Under the pieces are notes generated by a model. That model did no database searches and was not told where the DNA came from. It saw only the letters and a program-made list of their open reading frames with translations. Positions 8,275 to 17,745 of a DNA stretch of 64,000 bases are shown piece by piece; position 1 is the stretch's first letter, and every line of letters starts with the position of its first letter. Location of the stretch: positions 5,263,471 through 5,327,470 of the forward strand of contig NZ_CP086111.1 in the NCBI RefSeq assembly GCF_016806835.2, in the 5' to 3' direction. A program made the translations under genes and the position numbers. The DNA comes from Skermanella rosea (GTDB lineage Bacteria > Pseudomonadota > Alphaproteobacteria > Azospirillales > Azospirillaceae).

Positions 8275-9120
8275 ATGGGGTTCCGGGGGCATTGGCTCGC
8301 GGTATTGAGCGTTGCGGTCTGCCTGTCGGTATCGGCTCCCGGGGCCGGTCCGGCCCGTGCCGCCGATCCGAAGAGCGCCGACGTGCAGTGGGCGCAGACG
8401 ATCCTGAAGGACAAGGGTTTCTTCAAGGGCCGTCCCAACGGCGACATGAACGATCCGACCCGCACGGCCCTGCGCGCCTATCAGAAATCGGCCGGGCTGA
8501 AGCAGACGGGAGAACTCGACCAAGCGACCACCAACCATATGCTCGCGGCACGCCAGGCCGCGGCGGCGCCGACCATGGGCAATCTCGCCGGGCCGAACGG
8601 CCGTCCCCAGCCGAGCCAGGCCCCCCGCGGCGAAGCGCCCAAGCCGATGGCGGCGCCGAGGACCCAGGTCGACTCCCACGGCGCGCCCGAGGGCGTGCAG
8701 GCCCTCGGCGTGGTCGGCCGGTCCTCCGGCCAGTCCGAGACCGCCGGGAACTCCAGCTACACCGCGCCCGCTCCGGCGAGGCGCGCCGCGGCGCCCGGTG
8801 AACCGGTTCCCCAGGCCGCCCCCCGCACCGCCGTCGACTCCGTCGGGCAAGCCCCGCCGGAAGGCATGCGCGAAGCGCCGGACCCGGCGGGCAGCGGGAT
8901 CATCGTGCCGGAATGGGTGCGGACCGGCGTGATCGGCATCCTGGCCGGGACCTTCGGCATCGCCGGCCTGACCTTCTGGCTGAGCGGACGGCGGCCGTCG
9001 CGCAGGCGCACCGCCGCCGGTGCGGCCGACCCGGCGACCCAGCGGCGGGAACCCAGCTTCGACGGCGGCAAAGCGGCGGCGGGCGGCGCTCCGGTGCTGC
9101 GCGCGAGCCGGCCCTCCTGA
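8275..9120 (+). CDS. Secreted/anchored peptidoglycan-binding-domain protein
   Basis: A 281-residue protein with a Sec signal peptide (residues 1-30, ending PARAAD). A PG_binding_1-type domain follows at about residues 34-90 (VQWAQTILKDKGFFKGRPNGDM, LRAYQKSAGLKQTGELDQAT). Next comes a long Pro/Ala-rich linker with a degenerate repeat (APRTQVDSHGAPEG and APRTAVDSVGQAPPEG), then a single C-terminal transmembrane helix (GVIGILAGTFGIAGLTFWLSG) and a short basic tail. It would sit in the inner membrane with its cell-wall-binding domain in the periplasm. AGGGAG nine bases upstream supports the start. Confidence 0.85.
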   Translation: MGFRGHWLAVLSVAVCLSVSAPGAGPARAADPKSADVQWAQTILKDKGFFKGRPNGDMNDPTRTALRAYQKSAGLKQTGELDQATTNHMLAARQAAAAPTMGNLAGPNGRPQPSQAPRGEAPKPMAAPRTQVDSHGAPEGVQALGVVGRSSGQSETAGNSSYTAPAPARRAAAPGEPVPQAAPRTAVDSVGQAPPEGMREAPDPAGSGIIVPEWVRTGVIGILAGTFGIAGLTFWLSGRRPSRRRTAAGAADPATQRREPSFDGGKAAAGGAPVLRASRPS

Positions 9121-9260
9121 CCGGATCGCAGCCCGAAACGGTTCGGCGTCGGGACAAATTGTTGCATTGCAGCAAAAGCTGTGGGCAGGGATGGCCGTCC
9201 CGGCGTAGCATCCCTGCCGCCGTACGTACCCTCCCCTGACCGACCGGGATATCCCCGCCC

Positions 9261-10940
9261 ATGGAACTTCTGACCGGCCTGATCGGCGACTTGCCGGCCG
9301 TCGCCCAGGTCATGCTGATGCTGTGCCTCGTCGCCGTGCTGGGTCTGGCCCTGGGCGAGATCAGGTTGGGCGGCGTCGGACTCGGGATCGGCGGCGTCCT
9401 GTTCGCCGGGATCGCGGTCGGGCACGCCGCCAAGCTGGCGGGGGTGTCGCTTGACCACGCCATGCTCGACTTCGCGCGGGAGTTCGGGCTGATCCTGTTC
9501 GTCTACAGCATCGGCATCCAGGTCGGCCCCGGCTTCTTCTCCGCGCTGAAGCGGTCCGGCCTGGCGCTCAACCTGATGGCGGCGGCGATGGTCGGGCTCG
9601 GCGCCGCGACGGCGGTCGCGATCCATCTGGCGGGCGGGCTGCCGCTGCCGGTCGTGCTGGGCCTGTTCTCCGGCGCCGTGACCAACACGCCGTCGCTGGG
9701 CGCCGCGCAGCAAGTGCTGAAGGAGGTCGGCGCCGCGCCGGAGATGCTGGCCCTGCCCAGCCTGGGCTACGCCATGGCCTATCCCTTCGGCATCGCCGGC
9801 ATCCTGATCACCATGCTGGCGGTGAAGGCCCTGTTCCGGCTCGACCCGGCCGAAGCGGCCCGAGCCTTCGAGGAGCGGCGGCGGTCGGAGGTGGCGGCGC
9901 TGGAGACCATGAACGTGGCGGTCCGAAACGAGGCGCTGGGCGGCCGGGCGATCGGCGACCTGCCCGGACTGGCGGGCTGCGGCGTGATCGTCTCGCGCAT
10001 GATGCGGGACGGCAGGCTGCGGGTGCCCCACGACGGCACCCTGCTCCAGGCGGGCGACGTGCTGCACCTCGTCGGGCCGAAGCCCGGCCTGCTCAGAATG
10101 CGGTCGGTGCTGGGGCCGGAGAGCGACCTCGAGCTCACCACCAAGGGAACCGACCTCGCCTGGGCGCGGGTGGTGGTGACCAACTCCCAGGTGCTGGGCA
10201 GGTCGATCGCGGCCTTGAACGTCCAGGACACCTACGACGTCCGCATCTCGCGCGTGGTCCGGTCGGGGGTCGAGCTGGTGCCCGATCCCGCCTTCAGGCT
10301 CCAGTTCGGCGACATCGTCAACGTCATCGGCACGCCGGAGCATATCCGGCAGGTCGCGGGCGTGCTGGGCAATTCGGAACGCCGGCTCCAGCAGGTCCAT
10401 CTGGTGCCGATGTTCCTCGGCATCCTGCTGGGGCTGCTGCTGGGCAGCGTGCCCCTGGCGGTGCCGGGACTGCCCGCGCCGCTGAAGCTGGGGCTCGCCG
10501 GCGGGCCGCTGATCGCGGCGATCCTGCTGGCCCGCGTGGGCCATGTCGGGCCGCTGGTCTGGTTCATGCCGCCGGTCGCCAACACGGCGCTGCGCGAGCT
10601 GGGCATCGTGCTGTTCCTGGCTGTCGTGGGGTTCCGGTCGGGGGACCGCTTCGTCGATACCCTGGTCCACGGCGACGGGCTGGCCTGGATGGCCTGCGGC
10701 GCGCTGATCACCATCGTCCCGCTCATGGCCGTGGCGCTGTTCGCCCATCTGGCGATGCGGCTCAATTATCTGAGCCTGTGCGGCCTGCTGGCGGGATCCA
10801 TGACCGACCCGCCCGCTCTGGCCTTCGCCGGTGCCATGGCCCGGAGCGAGGCGCCCGCCCTCGCCTACGCGACCGTCTACCCCCTGGTGATGTGCCTGCG
10901 CATCCTGGCGCCCCAGGTGATGGTGCTGCTCCTCGCCTGA
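9261..10940 (+). CDS. AspT/YidE-YbjL family transporter
   Basis: A 559-residue membrane protein with the family layout: an N-terminal block of about five helices (MLMLCLVAVLGLALGEIRLGG onward), two central RCK_C/TrkA_C-like cytoplasmic domains (about residues 205-370, each with a VPHDGTLLQAGDVLHLVG-like strand pattern), and a C-terminal helix block. The motif GLFSGAVTNTPSLGAA in the first half and GLLAGSMTDPPALAFA in the second are the paired signatures of the aspartate-alanine exchanger group. The substrate is unknown; characterised members exchange amino or dicarboxylic acids. It lies alone, convergent with the downstream esterase gene. Confidence 0.9.
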   Translation: MELLTGLIGDLPAVAQVMLMLCLVAVLGLALGEIRLGGVGLGIGGVLFAGIAVGHAAKLAGVSLDHAMLDFAREFGLILFVYSIGIQVGPGFFSALKRSGLALNLMAAAMVGLGAATAVAIHLAGGLPLPVVLGLFSGAVTNTPSLGAAQQVLKEVGAAPEMLALPSLGYAMAYPFGIAGILITMLAVKALFRLDPAEAARAFEERRRSEVAALETMNVAVRNEALGGRAIGDLPGLAGCGVIVSRMMRDGRLRVPHDGTLLQAGDVLHLVGPKPGLLRMRSVLGPESDLELTTKGTDLAWARVVVTNSQVLGRSIAALNVQDTYDVRISRVVRSGVELVPDPAFRLQFGDIVNVIGTPEHIRQVAGVLGNSERRLQQVHLVPMFLGILLGLLLGSVPLAVPGLPAPLKLGLAGGPLIAAILLARVGHVGPLVWFMPPVANTALRELGIVLFLAVVGFRSGDRFVDTLVHGDGLAWMACGALITIVPLMAVALFAHLAMRLNYLSLCGLLAGSMTDPPALAFAGAMARSEAPALAYATVYPLVMCLRILAPQVMVLLLA

Positions 10941-10943
10941 CGC

Positions 10944-11798
10944 TCAGCGGAGACCCTGGAAGAAGTCCATGATCGCCTCCGCGGTCCCCGGCGGCCACTG
11001 GTGCGGATAATAGCGTCCGCGGGCATTGAGGTCGCGGTCGTGCGGGCACCACAGCACCGGGTTGGCGGGATCGCGGTCGGCGAACCGCTCGCACCGGAAG
11101 GCGCCGGCCCCGGCCGGCTCCGGGGAGGCCGCGTCCTGGCCGTTCTGGGCCACCAGCGTGTCGCGGGCCCGCTCGCCTTCGGAGATCGGGACCAGCTCGT
11201 CCGCCGGGTTGTGCAGCATCAGCGCCGCGACGCTGCCCCGGCAGCGGGACGGCACGATCCCCCCGGCGACGCTGCCGACGCCGCGGATCCGGTCGCCGCG
11301 GGCGCAGGCCAGGCTGTTGACGAACGACGCCCCAAGCGAATGCCCGACCACGAAGATGCGGTCGGGATCGACGCAGTAGCTCCCGGCGAAGCGGGCCACG
11401 ACGGCGTCGAACAGGGCATAGTCCCGCAGGCTCCCCGACCGGTCTCCGGGATCGGACCAGCTGAAGGTGCCGTCGGCCTGCCGCAGGGCCTGGGGATAGA
11501 CGAACAGGGTCGGCTCGCGGGCCGCCTTGTCCAGGCCGTAATAGCCCCTGACCTGGGCATTGTCGTTGGTCCGCCCGTGGAAGGCCACGACCAGCCGGTG
11601 CGGCCGGCCCGGCTCGTAGCCGGCCGGGATATCGGCGATCAGCGCGCGCTCCCGCCCGTCCACCACGACGCTGTCCGGCGGCGTGGCCGGCGGCGGGCGG
11701 CCGCAGCCGACCGACGACCCCGCCCCTTCCGCGGTGGCGCAGGCCGACAGCAGGAACAGCGGGACCGGCAGCAGGGCGAGCCATCGGGCGGCGGTCAT
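10944..11798 (-). CDS. PHB-depolymerase/feruloyl-esterase-like lipoprotein
   Basis: A 284-residue alpha/beta hydrolase of the LpqC/polyhydroxybutyrate-depolymerase-like group. The N-terminal hydrophobic stretch ends in the lipobox LLSAC, so it is likely membrane-anchored on the periplasmic side or exported. The nucleophile is in VGHSLGASF. A plausible acid is in NPADELVP and the His in YYPHQWPPG. The early strand LVVAFHGRTND is the usual oxyanion region. It may cleave an aryl or short-chain ester; the substrate is not evident. The stop is three bases from the end of the transporter gene, convergent. Confidence 0.85.
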   Translation of the reverse strand: MTAARWLALLPVPLFLLSACATAEGAGSSVGCGRPPPATPPDSVVVDGRERALIADIPAGYEPGRPHRLVVAFHGRTNDNAQVRGYYGLDKAAREPTLFVYPQALRQADGTFSWSDPGDRSGSLRDYALFDAVVARFAGSYCVDPDRIFVVGHSLGASFVNSLACARGDRIRGVGSVAGGIVPSRCRGSVAALMLHNPADELVPISEGERARDTLVAQNGQDAASPEPAGAGAFRCERFADRDPANPVLWCPHDRDLNARGRYYPHQWPPGTAEAIMDFFQGLR

Positions 11799-11803
11799 GA
11801 CGC

Positions 11804-12328
11804 CTATTCCCCGGCCGCCGCGGGCGGCAGCTCGTCGCCGAGCGAGCGGGCGATCTCCAGGTGGTCGCGCAGCGACAGCAGGTGGTTCGCCGCGAAAGTG
11901 CGGAGCGCCGGATCGGCGCCCTCCCGCGACTGCCGGTCGAACAGGTCGATCAGCGTCTCCTGCGTCGCCGTCTCGGTCTCCAGGTAGGCCCGGTCGAAGG
12001 CGGCACCCGTCAGGTCCAGCAGGCCGTTCGGCGCCGGGTCCGGCGATGCCCCGGCGGGTGCCGGAGCGATCCCCGCGTCACCGGCGAGCACGGTGAGTTC
12101 CTGGTTGATCGGCCCCTGGTCCTCGACGACCCGCTCCGCCAGGGTCCGGACCCGCCCGTCATGGGCCTTGGCCAGCGCCTGCTCCGCGGTTTCCAGCCGG
12201 ACGAGGCCGGCGCGCGACGCCTGCTCGACGAACCGGCGGTCCTGCGCCGCGGGTTCGGCGGCAGGGGCGGGAACGGGATGTCCCACCGCCCAGGCGAGCA
12301 GGAGAAGAACGGCGGCTGGCAGCTTCAT
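11804..12328 (-). CDS. DUF4142 family periplasmic protein
   Basis: A 174-residue protein from the ATG at 12328, with a signal peptide (LPAAVLLLLAWAVG, cleavage near APAAEP). The remainder is helical and matches the DUF4142 pattern: DRRFVEQASRAGLVRLETAEQAL, VRTLAERVVEDQGPINQEL, AFDRAYLE, and a C-terminal LRTFAANHLLSLRDHLEIAR. These are four-helix, ferritin-like-fold proteins of unknown role in the periplasm. It is five bases upstream of, and in the same direction as, the esterase gene, so the two are probably co-transcribed. Confidence 0.85.
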   Translation of the reverse strand: MKLPAAVLLLLAWAVGHPVPAPAAEPAAQDRRFVEQASRAGLVRLETAEQALAKAHDGRVRTLAERVVEDQGPINQELTVLAGDAGIAPAPAGASPDPAPNGLLDLTGAAFDRAYLETETATQETLIDLFDRQSREGADPALRTFAANHLLSLRDHLEIARSLGDELPPAAAGE

Positions 12329-12516
12329 CGCGTCTGGTCCATGGCATTGCGCCCCGGGTATCGGGGCTTCCAGCTTGCTGAACAACATTGATGCCCGGTT
12401 GCTCCGGACCGGGCGCTTCAGCATACCGGGCCGCGCATAAAATATTAATACTTACTGAGCATACAATCCTTTCTGTCCGCAGGGACATCCTACCGCCAGA
12501 CAGGGAATACTTCCGC

Positions 12517-14631
12517 ATGGGACCGCGCGACAGGTCCGGAGGATTGCGCAGGTCCGACCGAAAGCGCTGGGCCGCCCAGGCATTCGGCCTCGGGATCGTC
12601 AGCTTGCTCAGCTTCATGCTGCTGCTCCAGCTGCGGCAGGACCGGGCCGCGGCCCTGGCCAGCGCGACGGCGACCGCCGACCGGCTTTCCCGGGTGCTCG
12701 AGGCGCACACGCGGGAGACCGCCTCCGCCGTCGGGGCCGTGCTGGCCGCCACCGCCTTCCACCTGCGCATGAGCACCCGGGCCGACACGCTGCAGCCGGA
12801 CCGGGTACGCCGGGTGCTGCTGGAGAACGCGAACAGCCTGCCCTACCTGGGCGCCCTGTCGTTCATCGGGGCCGACGGGCTGCTGGTCGCCTCGACGCGA
12901 AGGGAACTGCCCCCCTCGGCCGACATCTCGTCCCGCGACTATTTCCGCCGCCACGCCGCCGGCGAAACCGGCCTGCTGATGGGATCGGCGGTGCCGAGCC
13001 TGGTTTCCCAGAACGTGGTCCTGCCGATCAGCCAGCGGGTCGAGACGGTCGAGGGTGCCTTTGCCGGCGTGCTCGTGGCGGTGATCGACTTCCGGCACTT
13101 CCAGGCGTTCTACCGGACCCTCAGGATCGGGGACCTGGGGCTCGTGGCACTCTATTCCGGCGAGCGCGTGATGACGCTCGAACTTCCGGACGGCCGGTCC
13201 GGCGCCTATGGCGACGTATCGACCGGGATGCTGTTCCGCGACGTCCTGCCCGACGCCGGGGTCGGAACATTCCACGCGGAAACGCCGCTCGACGGCGTCG
13301 ACCGGATCATGGGCATCCGCACCATCGACGGCCTGTCGCTCGGCGCCGTGGTCGGCGTCTCGGTCGAGGAGGCGCTGGCCGACTGGCGCCTCGGCGCCCG
13401 CAGCCACGCCCTGGTCTGGCTGGCGGCGGGGCTGGGCGTGGTCGGGCTGACCGTCATGCTTCTGGGCCAGATGCACCGCCGGGACCGGGCGACCGAGGCC
13501 CTGCGCGCGGCGGGAGAGCGGCTCTGCCGCGACGAGCAGCACCTGACCCGGGCCCAGACCGTGTCGCGCATGGGCAGCTGGGAGCTGGACCTGGTATCCG
13601 GCCGGGTCCTCTGGTCGCCCATGATGTACCGGATCTTCGGCCAGCCGATGGCGTACCGTCCGACGGTCGCCAACATCTTCGAACTGGTGGGCGAGGAGAT
13701 CCGCGGCGACCTGCGGCGCTTCCTGGACGAGGCGGTCGCCGGCTCGTCGCCCCCCGGCATCGAGTTCGACATCACCCGGCCGGACGGCGGTACGCGGCGC
13801 TGCCGCTGCAAGTGCGAGCCCGTCCTGTCCGGCGGCCGGACCGTCGCGATCATCGGGACCCTGCAGGACGTCACCGAGCAGCGCCGGGCCGAGGCCAAGC
13901 GGCTGGAGCTCGAACGGCAGCTGCAGCAGGCGATGAAGATGGAAGCGCTGGGCACCCTGGCCGGCGGCATCGCCCACGACCTGAACAACGCCCTGGTGCC
14001 CGTACTCGGCTTGACCGAATGCGTGCTGGAAAGCCTTCCCCCCGGCAGCGCGGAGCGCGCCGACCTGGAGGTGGTGGTCCATGGCGCCGCCCGGGCCCGC
14101 GACCTGGTGCGCCAGATCCTCGCCTTCAGCCGCAAGGAAACGCCGGAGCGCAGGCCCGTCGATGTCGGGGCCCTGCTCGGCTCCGCCTGGGAACTGCTGC
14201 GCCACGCGCTGCCGCCCACCGTCACGGTCGACTTCCGCTGCGCTTCCGGAGCGCAGGTCATGGCCGATCCGTCGCAGCTCCACCAGGTGGTCGTCAACCT
14301 GGTGACCAACGCCGCGCAGGCGATCGGGGACCGTGCCGGAACCGTCACCGTGACCGTGGCCGCCGCCGGCGGAGAGGTCCGCCTGAGCGTCGCCGACACC
14401 GGATCCGGCATGGACGAGGCGGTCCTGGCGCGCGTCTTCGAACCCTTCTTCACGACCAAGCCGGTCGGCGAAGGCACGGGCCTCGGCCTTGCCGTCGTCC
14501 ACGGCATCGTGACCGGCCATGGCGGCCGCATCGAGTGCCGGAGCCGGCCCGGCGAAGGCACGGTGTTCGATATCCACCTGCCCGCCCTCGAGGCGGCCGG
14601 CCTGGAACCCGTCCCCTGCGACTTCATCTGA
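12517..14631 (+). CDS. Membrane sensor histidine kinase (PDC-PAS-HisKA-HATPase)
   Basis: A 704-residue kinase from the ATG at 12517. The first transmembrane helix is at about residues 20-40. A periplasmic PDC/dCache-type sensor follows (about 55-305; YLGALSFIGADGLLVAS, SSRDYFRRH), then a second helix (about 315-335) and a PAS domain (about 370-460; MGSWELDLVSGRVLWS). A DHp domain has the phospho-acceptor His487 in GGIAHDLNN, and the HATPase has the N box NLVTNAAQAI and G boxes DTGSGMD and GEGTGLGLAV. It autophosphorylates and hands the phosphate to the response regulator 21 bp downstream. The PDC signal is unknown. Confidence 0.93.
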   Translation: MGPRDRSGGLRRSDRKRWAAQAFGLGIVSLLSFMLLLQLRQDRAAALASATATADRLSRVLEAHTRETASAVGAVLAATAFHLRMSTRADTLQPDRVRRVLLENANSLPYLGALSFIGADGLLVASTRRELPPSADISSRDYFRRHAAGETGLLMGSAVPSLVSQNVVLPISQRVETVEGAFAGVLVAVIDFRHFQAFYRTLRIGDLGLVALYSGERVMTLELPDGRSGAYGDVSTGMLFRDVLPDAGVGTFHAETPLDGVDRIMGIRTIDGLSLGAVVGVSVEEALADWRLGARSHALVWLAAGLGVVGLTVMLLGQMHRRDRATEALRAAGERLCRDEQHLTRAQTVSRMGSWELDLVSGRVLWSPMMYRIFGQPMAYRPTVANIFELVGEEIRGDLRRFLDEAVAGSSPPGIEFDITRPDGGTRRCRCKCEPVLSGGRTVAIIGTLQDVTEQRRAEAKRLELERQLQQAMKMEALGTLAGGIAHDLNNALVPVLGLTECVLESLPPGSAERADLEVVVHGAARARDLVRQILAFSRKETPERRPVDVGALLGSAWELLRHALPPTVTVDFRCASGAQVMADPSQLHQVVVNLVTNAAQAIGDRAGTVTVTVAAAGGEVRLSVADTGSGMDEAVLARVFEPFFTTKPVGEGTGLGLAVVHGIVTGHGGRIECRSRPGEGTVFDIHLPALEAAGLEPVPCDFI

Positions 14632-14652
14632 CGAACAGCGACAGGTATTCGA

Positions 14653-15087
14653 ATGGATTCCCTTCCCGACCCCGCCCAGGCGAAGACGATCGTCGTGATC
14701 GACGACGAGAAGCTGGTCCGGCTGACACTGTCCCGCATCCTGACCCGGGCCGGCTACCGCGTCGCCGAGGCCGCCAACGGCGAGGAAGGACTCGGCGAGG
14801 TCGCCCGCTGCCGGCCGGACCTCGTGATCTGCGACATCCTGATGCCGACCAAGGAGGGGATCGAGACGATCCGGGAACTGCGGCGCATTCTCCCGGACCT
14901 GCCGATCATGGCGATCTCGGGCGGCGGACGGCTCGGCAGCTGCGATTTCCTGCGACATGCCGAACAGTTCGGCGCCCGGGCGACGCTCCGGAAGCCGTTC
15001 CTGCCGGAAGAGGTGATCCGGACGGTGGGCCGGCTGCTTCCCGGACCGGCCCTGCCGTCGGTCAGTCCAGCTTCAGCGCCTGCCTGA
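14653..15087 (+). CDS. Single-domain response regulator
   Basis: A 144-residue CheY-like receiver without an output domain. The acidic pocket is in IVVIDDEK, the phospho-acceptor is Asp61 in LVICDILMP, the Thr/Ser position is in IMAISGGGRL, and the Lys is in ATLRKPFLPEE. It is encoded directly after the PDC-PAS histidine kinase and is almost certainly its partner, acting through protein contacts rather than DNA. The last 26 bp overlap the 3' end of the convergent choX-like gene. Confidence 0.93.
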   Translation: MDSLPDPAQAKTIVVIDDEKLVRLTLSRILTRAGYRVAEAANGEEGLGEVARCRPDLVICDILMPTKEGIETIRELRRILPDLPIMAISGGGRLGSCDFLRHAEQFGARATLRKPFLPEEVIRTVGRLLPGPALPSVSPASAPA

Positions 15088-16018
15088 CCGCCGGGAGCGC
15101 CGGCTCGCCGCCCAGGGTGGTGACGCCGTCGAGCCAGGCGGCGATCGGCTCGGGATCGGCCTTCAGGACTTCCGCCGCGGCCACGGTGGGATCCTGCCGC
15201 TTGTCCTCGATCCCCTGCATGATCGCGTTCTCCATGTCGGTGGTGAAGGCGAGCTGGCTGAACAGCTTGCCGGCGTTCGGGCAGTCCTGGGCATAGCCGC
15301 GGCGCGCCAGGGTGTTGATCGTGGTGCCGCCGTAGTTGGCCCCGAAATACTCGTCGCCGCCGCTGAGATAGGTGATGTCGAACTTCTCGTTCATCGGATG
15401 CGGCTCCCAGGCGAGGAACACGATCCAGTCGTCCCGCCGGGCCTTGCGGTTGACCTGGGCCAGCATGCCCTGCTCGCTCGACGGCACAAGCGACCAGTCG
15501 CCCAGCCCGAAGGCGTCGGCCCCGATCATCCGGTCGATGTTCTGGTTGGCGGGAGCCCCGGGATCGATGCCGTAAATCTTGCTTTCGAACTTGTCGGCGA
15601 ACTTGTCCAGGTCGGCGAAGCTGCGGACGCCGGCCTCCGCGACATAGTTGGGCACCGCCAGCGTGAACTTGGCGTTCTCCAGGTTGGCGCGCAGCAGGTC
15701 GGCCTCCTTGTTCTCCAGCAGGGGGCCGGCGAGGTGGCTCTGGGCCGGCATCCAGTTGCCGAGGAAGACGTCGATCTGGCCGGTCTTCAGGCCCTGGAAG
15801 GTGATCGGCACCGCCACCGTCTCGACCTTCTGCTCGTAGCCCAGCGCCTTCAGCAGGATGCCGGCGACCGCGTTGGTCGCGGTGATGTCGGTCCAGCCCG
15901 GATCGGACATGCGGACCAGCTTGCAGGAGGCCGGGTCCGCCGCCTCGGCCCGGGCCACCGGCAGCGCCGCCAGGAAGCCGGCAAGCGCCATGCCTGCCGC
16001 CACGCTCATTGCCTTCAT
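15062..16018 (-). CDS. choX: Choline/betaine ABC transporter substrate-binding protein (ChoX-like)
   Basis: A 318-residue periplasmic binding protein of the OpuAC/ChoX group. It has a signal peptide (MSVAAGMALAGFLAALPVARA-EA). The mature part contains the aromatic residues expected for quaternary-ammonium binding: Trp in SDPGWTDI, Trp in FLGNWMPAQ and Trp in LAWEPHPMN, plus LANLENAKFTLAVPNYV-type core strands. AGGA six bases upstream fixes the start at 16018. It is downstream of betC on the same strand (37 bp gap) and has no permease or ATPase genes next to it, so it must share membrane components encoded elsewhere. It likely supplies choline, or choline sulfate, to the BetC pathway. Confidence 0.9.
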   Translation of the reverse strand: MKAMSVAAGMALAGFLAALPVARAEAADPASCKLVRMSDPGWTDITATNAVAGILLKALGYEQKVETVAVPITFQGLKTGQIDVFLGNWMPAQSHLAGPLLENKEADLLRANLENAKFTLAVPNYVAEAGVRSFADLDKFADKFESKIYGIDPGAPANQNIDRMIGADAFGLGDWSLVPSSEQGMLAQVNRKARRDDWIVFLAWEPHPMNEKFDITYLSGGDEYFGANYGGTTINTLARRGYAQDCPNAGKLFSQLAFTTDMENAIMQGIEDKRQDPTVAAAEVLKADPEPIAAWLDGVTTLGGEPALPAVRQALKLD

Positions 16019-16055
16019 CGTCGGTCCTTTCGCATCTGTTCCCAAGATCGGCGGC

Positions 16056-17591
16056 TCAGGGTCGTTGAACCGCCGGGAAGCGGGCCATCGCCTCCAGCTC
16101 GTCGAGATCGATATGGTTGCGCATGTATTTCCGCGAGGCGTCGTTCGGCGGATGGTGGTCCCAGGACCGGCGCTCGCCGTGGCAGAGCGCGTCATAGACC
16201 AGGTGCCGCCGCCGCTGGCTTTCCAGCACCCGGGCGTGCAGCGCCGGCAGGTCCCAGCGCCGGGCGACCTCCGCCCGGTAGGCGGCGACGGTGTCGGCCG
16301 CCTCAGGCCGCTCCGCCAGGTTGACCAGCTCGTCCGGATCGTCGGCCAGGTCGTAGAGCTGGTCGGGGTCGGCCGGGCAGTGGACGAACTTCTCGGTCCC
16401 GCGCCGGATCATGACGACAGGCGCCACGGCACCCTCCGCAAGGTATTCGCCGATCGCCTCGTCGTGGCCGCCGGTCCCCTGGAGGTGGGGAAGCAGGCTG
16501 CGGCCCTCGATCGGCGTAGCAAAGGACGGGGCGGCGCCGTCATGGGCGATCTCCGTCAGGGTGGGCAGAAGGTCGACGGAGGAGACGGAGGACGCCACCC
16601 GCCGCGCCTGGAAGCGCCCGGGCGCATGGACGATCAGCGGGATGCGGCAGGACGGCTCGAAGAAGCTCATCTTGTACCAGAGCCCGCGCTCGCCCAGCAT
16701 CTCGCCATGGTCGGACAGCAGCACGACGATGGTGTTCTCCGCTTGGCCGCTGTCGCGCAGGGACCGCATCACCAGCCCGATCTGGTCGTCGATGAAGGAG
16801 ACGGACCCGTAATAGGCCCGCCGCGCGTTGCGGACGTGCCGCTCCGTGATCTCCGCGTTGTCCATGTCATAGACATGCCGCAGCCGGCGGGAATGGGGAT
16901 CGAGCCGGTCGGGCGGGATCGTGATGCGCGGCGGCGCGATCTCGTCGTCGCGGTACCGGTTCCAGTACTCCTCGGTGATCGCGTAGGGATCATGGGGATG
17001 GGTCATCGACACGACCATGCAGAACGGCCGGTCGTCGCGCCCGCGGGCGATGTCGAACAGCTTGCGCCGCGCCTCGAACACCACCTCCTCGTCGAAATCG
17101 AGCTGGTTGGTCCGCACGCACAGCCCGGCGTCGATGACGGAGCCCATGTTGTGGTACCAGGACGGCCGGTGGTCGAAATCGCTCCAGTCCGGAGTCCAGC
17201 CGAAATCGGCGGGATAGATGTCGGTGGTCAGACGCTGCTCGAACCCGTGGAGCTGGTCCGGCCCGCAGAAATGCATCTTGCCGGACAGGATGGTCTGGTA
17301 CCCGGCATGGCGCAGGTAATGGGCGAAGGTCGGGACGTCGGACGGGAACTCCGCCGAATTGTCGTAGGCGCCGATCGCCGACGGCAGCCGGCCGGACATG
17401 AAGACGTAGCGCGACGGCGCGCACAGGGGGCTGTTGCAATAGGCGGATTCGAAGGTGACCCCGCCGGCCGCCAGCGCGTCGATATGCGGCGTCTTCGCCG
17501 GTCCGCCGCCATAGGCCGCCAGCACCCCCGGTGTCAGTTGATCGGCCATGAGGATCAGTATGTTCGGCCGGCCCGCAGTGCGCCCTGACAT
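16056..17591 (-). CDS. betC: Choline-sulfatase
   Basis: A 511-residue type I sulfatase that hydrolyses choline-O-sulfate to choline and sulfate. The C-x-P-x-R motif (C57-A-P-S-R61) is the site of formylglycine formation. Metal-binding acids lie in ILILMADQLTPG and LLSDHGEMLGERG. The C-terminal segment (RRRHLVYDALCHGERRSWDHHPPNDASRKYMRNH region, about residues 460-500) is the typical choline-sulfatase tail. It forms an operon with choX and is divergent from a LysR regulator of the choline-sulfate type. This provides the entry step for the choline-to-pyruvate genes across the window. Confidence 0.96.
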   Translation of the reverse strand: MSGRTAGRPNILILMADQLTPGVLAAYGGGPAKTPHIDALAAGGVTFESAYCNSPLCAPSRYVFMSGRLPSAIGAYDNSAEFPSDVPTFAHYLRHAGYQTILSGKMHFCGPDQLHGFEQRLTTDIYPADFGWTPDWSDFDHRPSWYHNMGSVIDAGLCVRTNQLDFDEEVVFEARRKLFDIARGRDDRPFCMVVSMTHPHDPYAITEEYWNRYRDDEIAPPRITIPPDRLDPHSRRLRHVYDMDNAEITERHVRNARRAYYGSVSFIDDQIGLVMRSLRDSGQAENTIVVLLSDHGEMLGERGLWYKMSFFEPSCRIPLIVHAPGRFQARRVASSVSSVDLLPTLTEIAHDGAAPSFATPIEGRSLLPHLQGTGGHDEAIGEYLAEGAVAPVVMIRRGTEKFVHCPADPDQLYDLADDPDELVNLAERPEAADTVAAYRAEVARRWDLPALHARVLESQRRRHLVYDALCHGERRSWDHHPPNDASRKYMRNHIDLDELEAMARFPAVQRP

Positions 17592-17626
17592 TCAATCCAC
17601 CCTTCTCTGCTGTGCCTGCTCACCGC

Positions 17627-17669
17627 ACGTCGGACGATGACCGGGTCAAGCCCGGTCATCGTCCGACGT
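17627..17669. repeat. Perfect 19-bp palindromic hairpin between betC and its LysR gene
   Basis: Positions 17627-17645 and 17651-17669 are exact complements around a five-base loop (TCAAG). The core GACCGGGTCAAGCCCGGTC is of a type dispersed widely in alphaproteobacterial genomes. It lies between two divergent genes, so it is not needed as a terminator. I treat it as an interspersed palindromic element. Confidence 0.7.
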
Positions 17670-17745
17670 CGAGGTAAGTCCCCGGCCGGGCGAAACGTTC
17701 CATCCGGCGATGCCATTCCGCCCGATGATCCGCGCCCGCGCATCC

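Noticed and set aside
12490-14958. An 822-codon antisense frame to the histidine kinase
   Set aside because: The composition is that of a GC-driven shadow; the kinase on the plus strand has all catalytic boxes.
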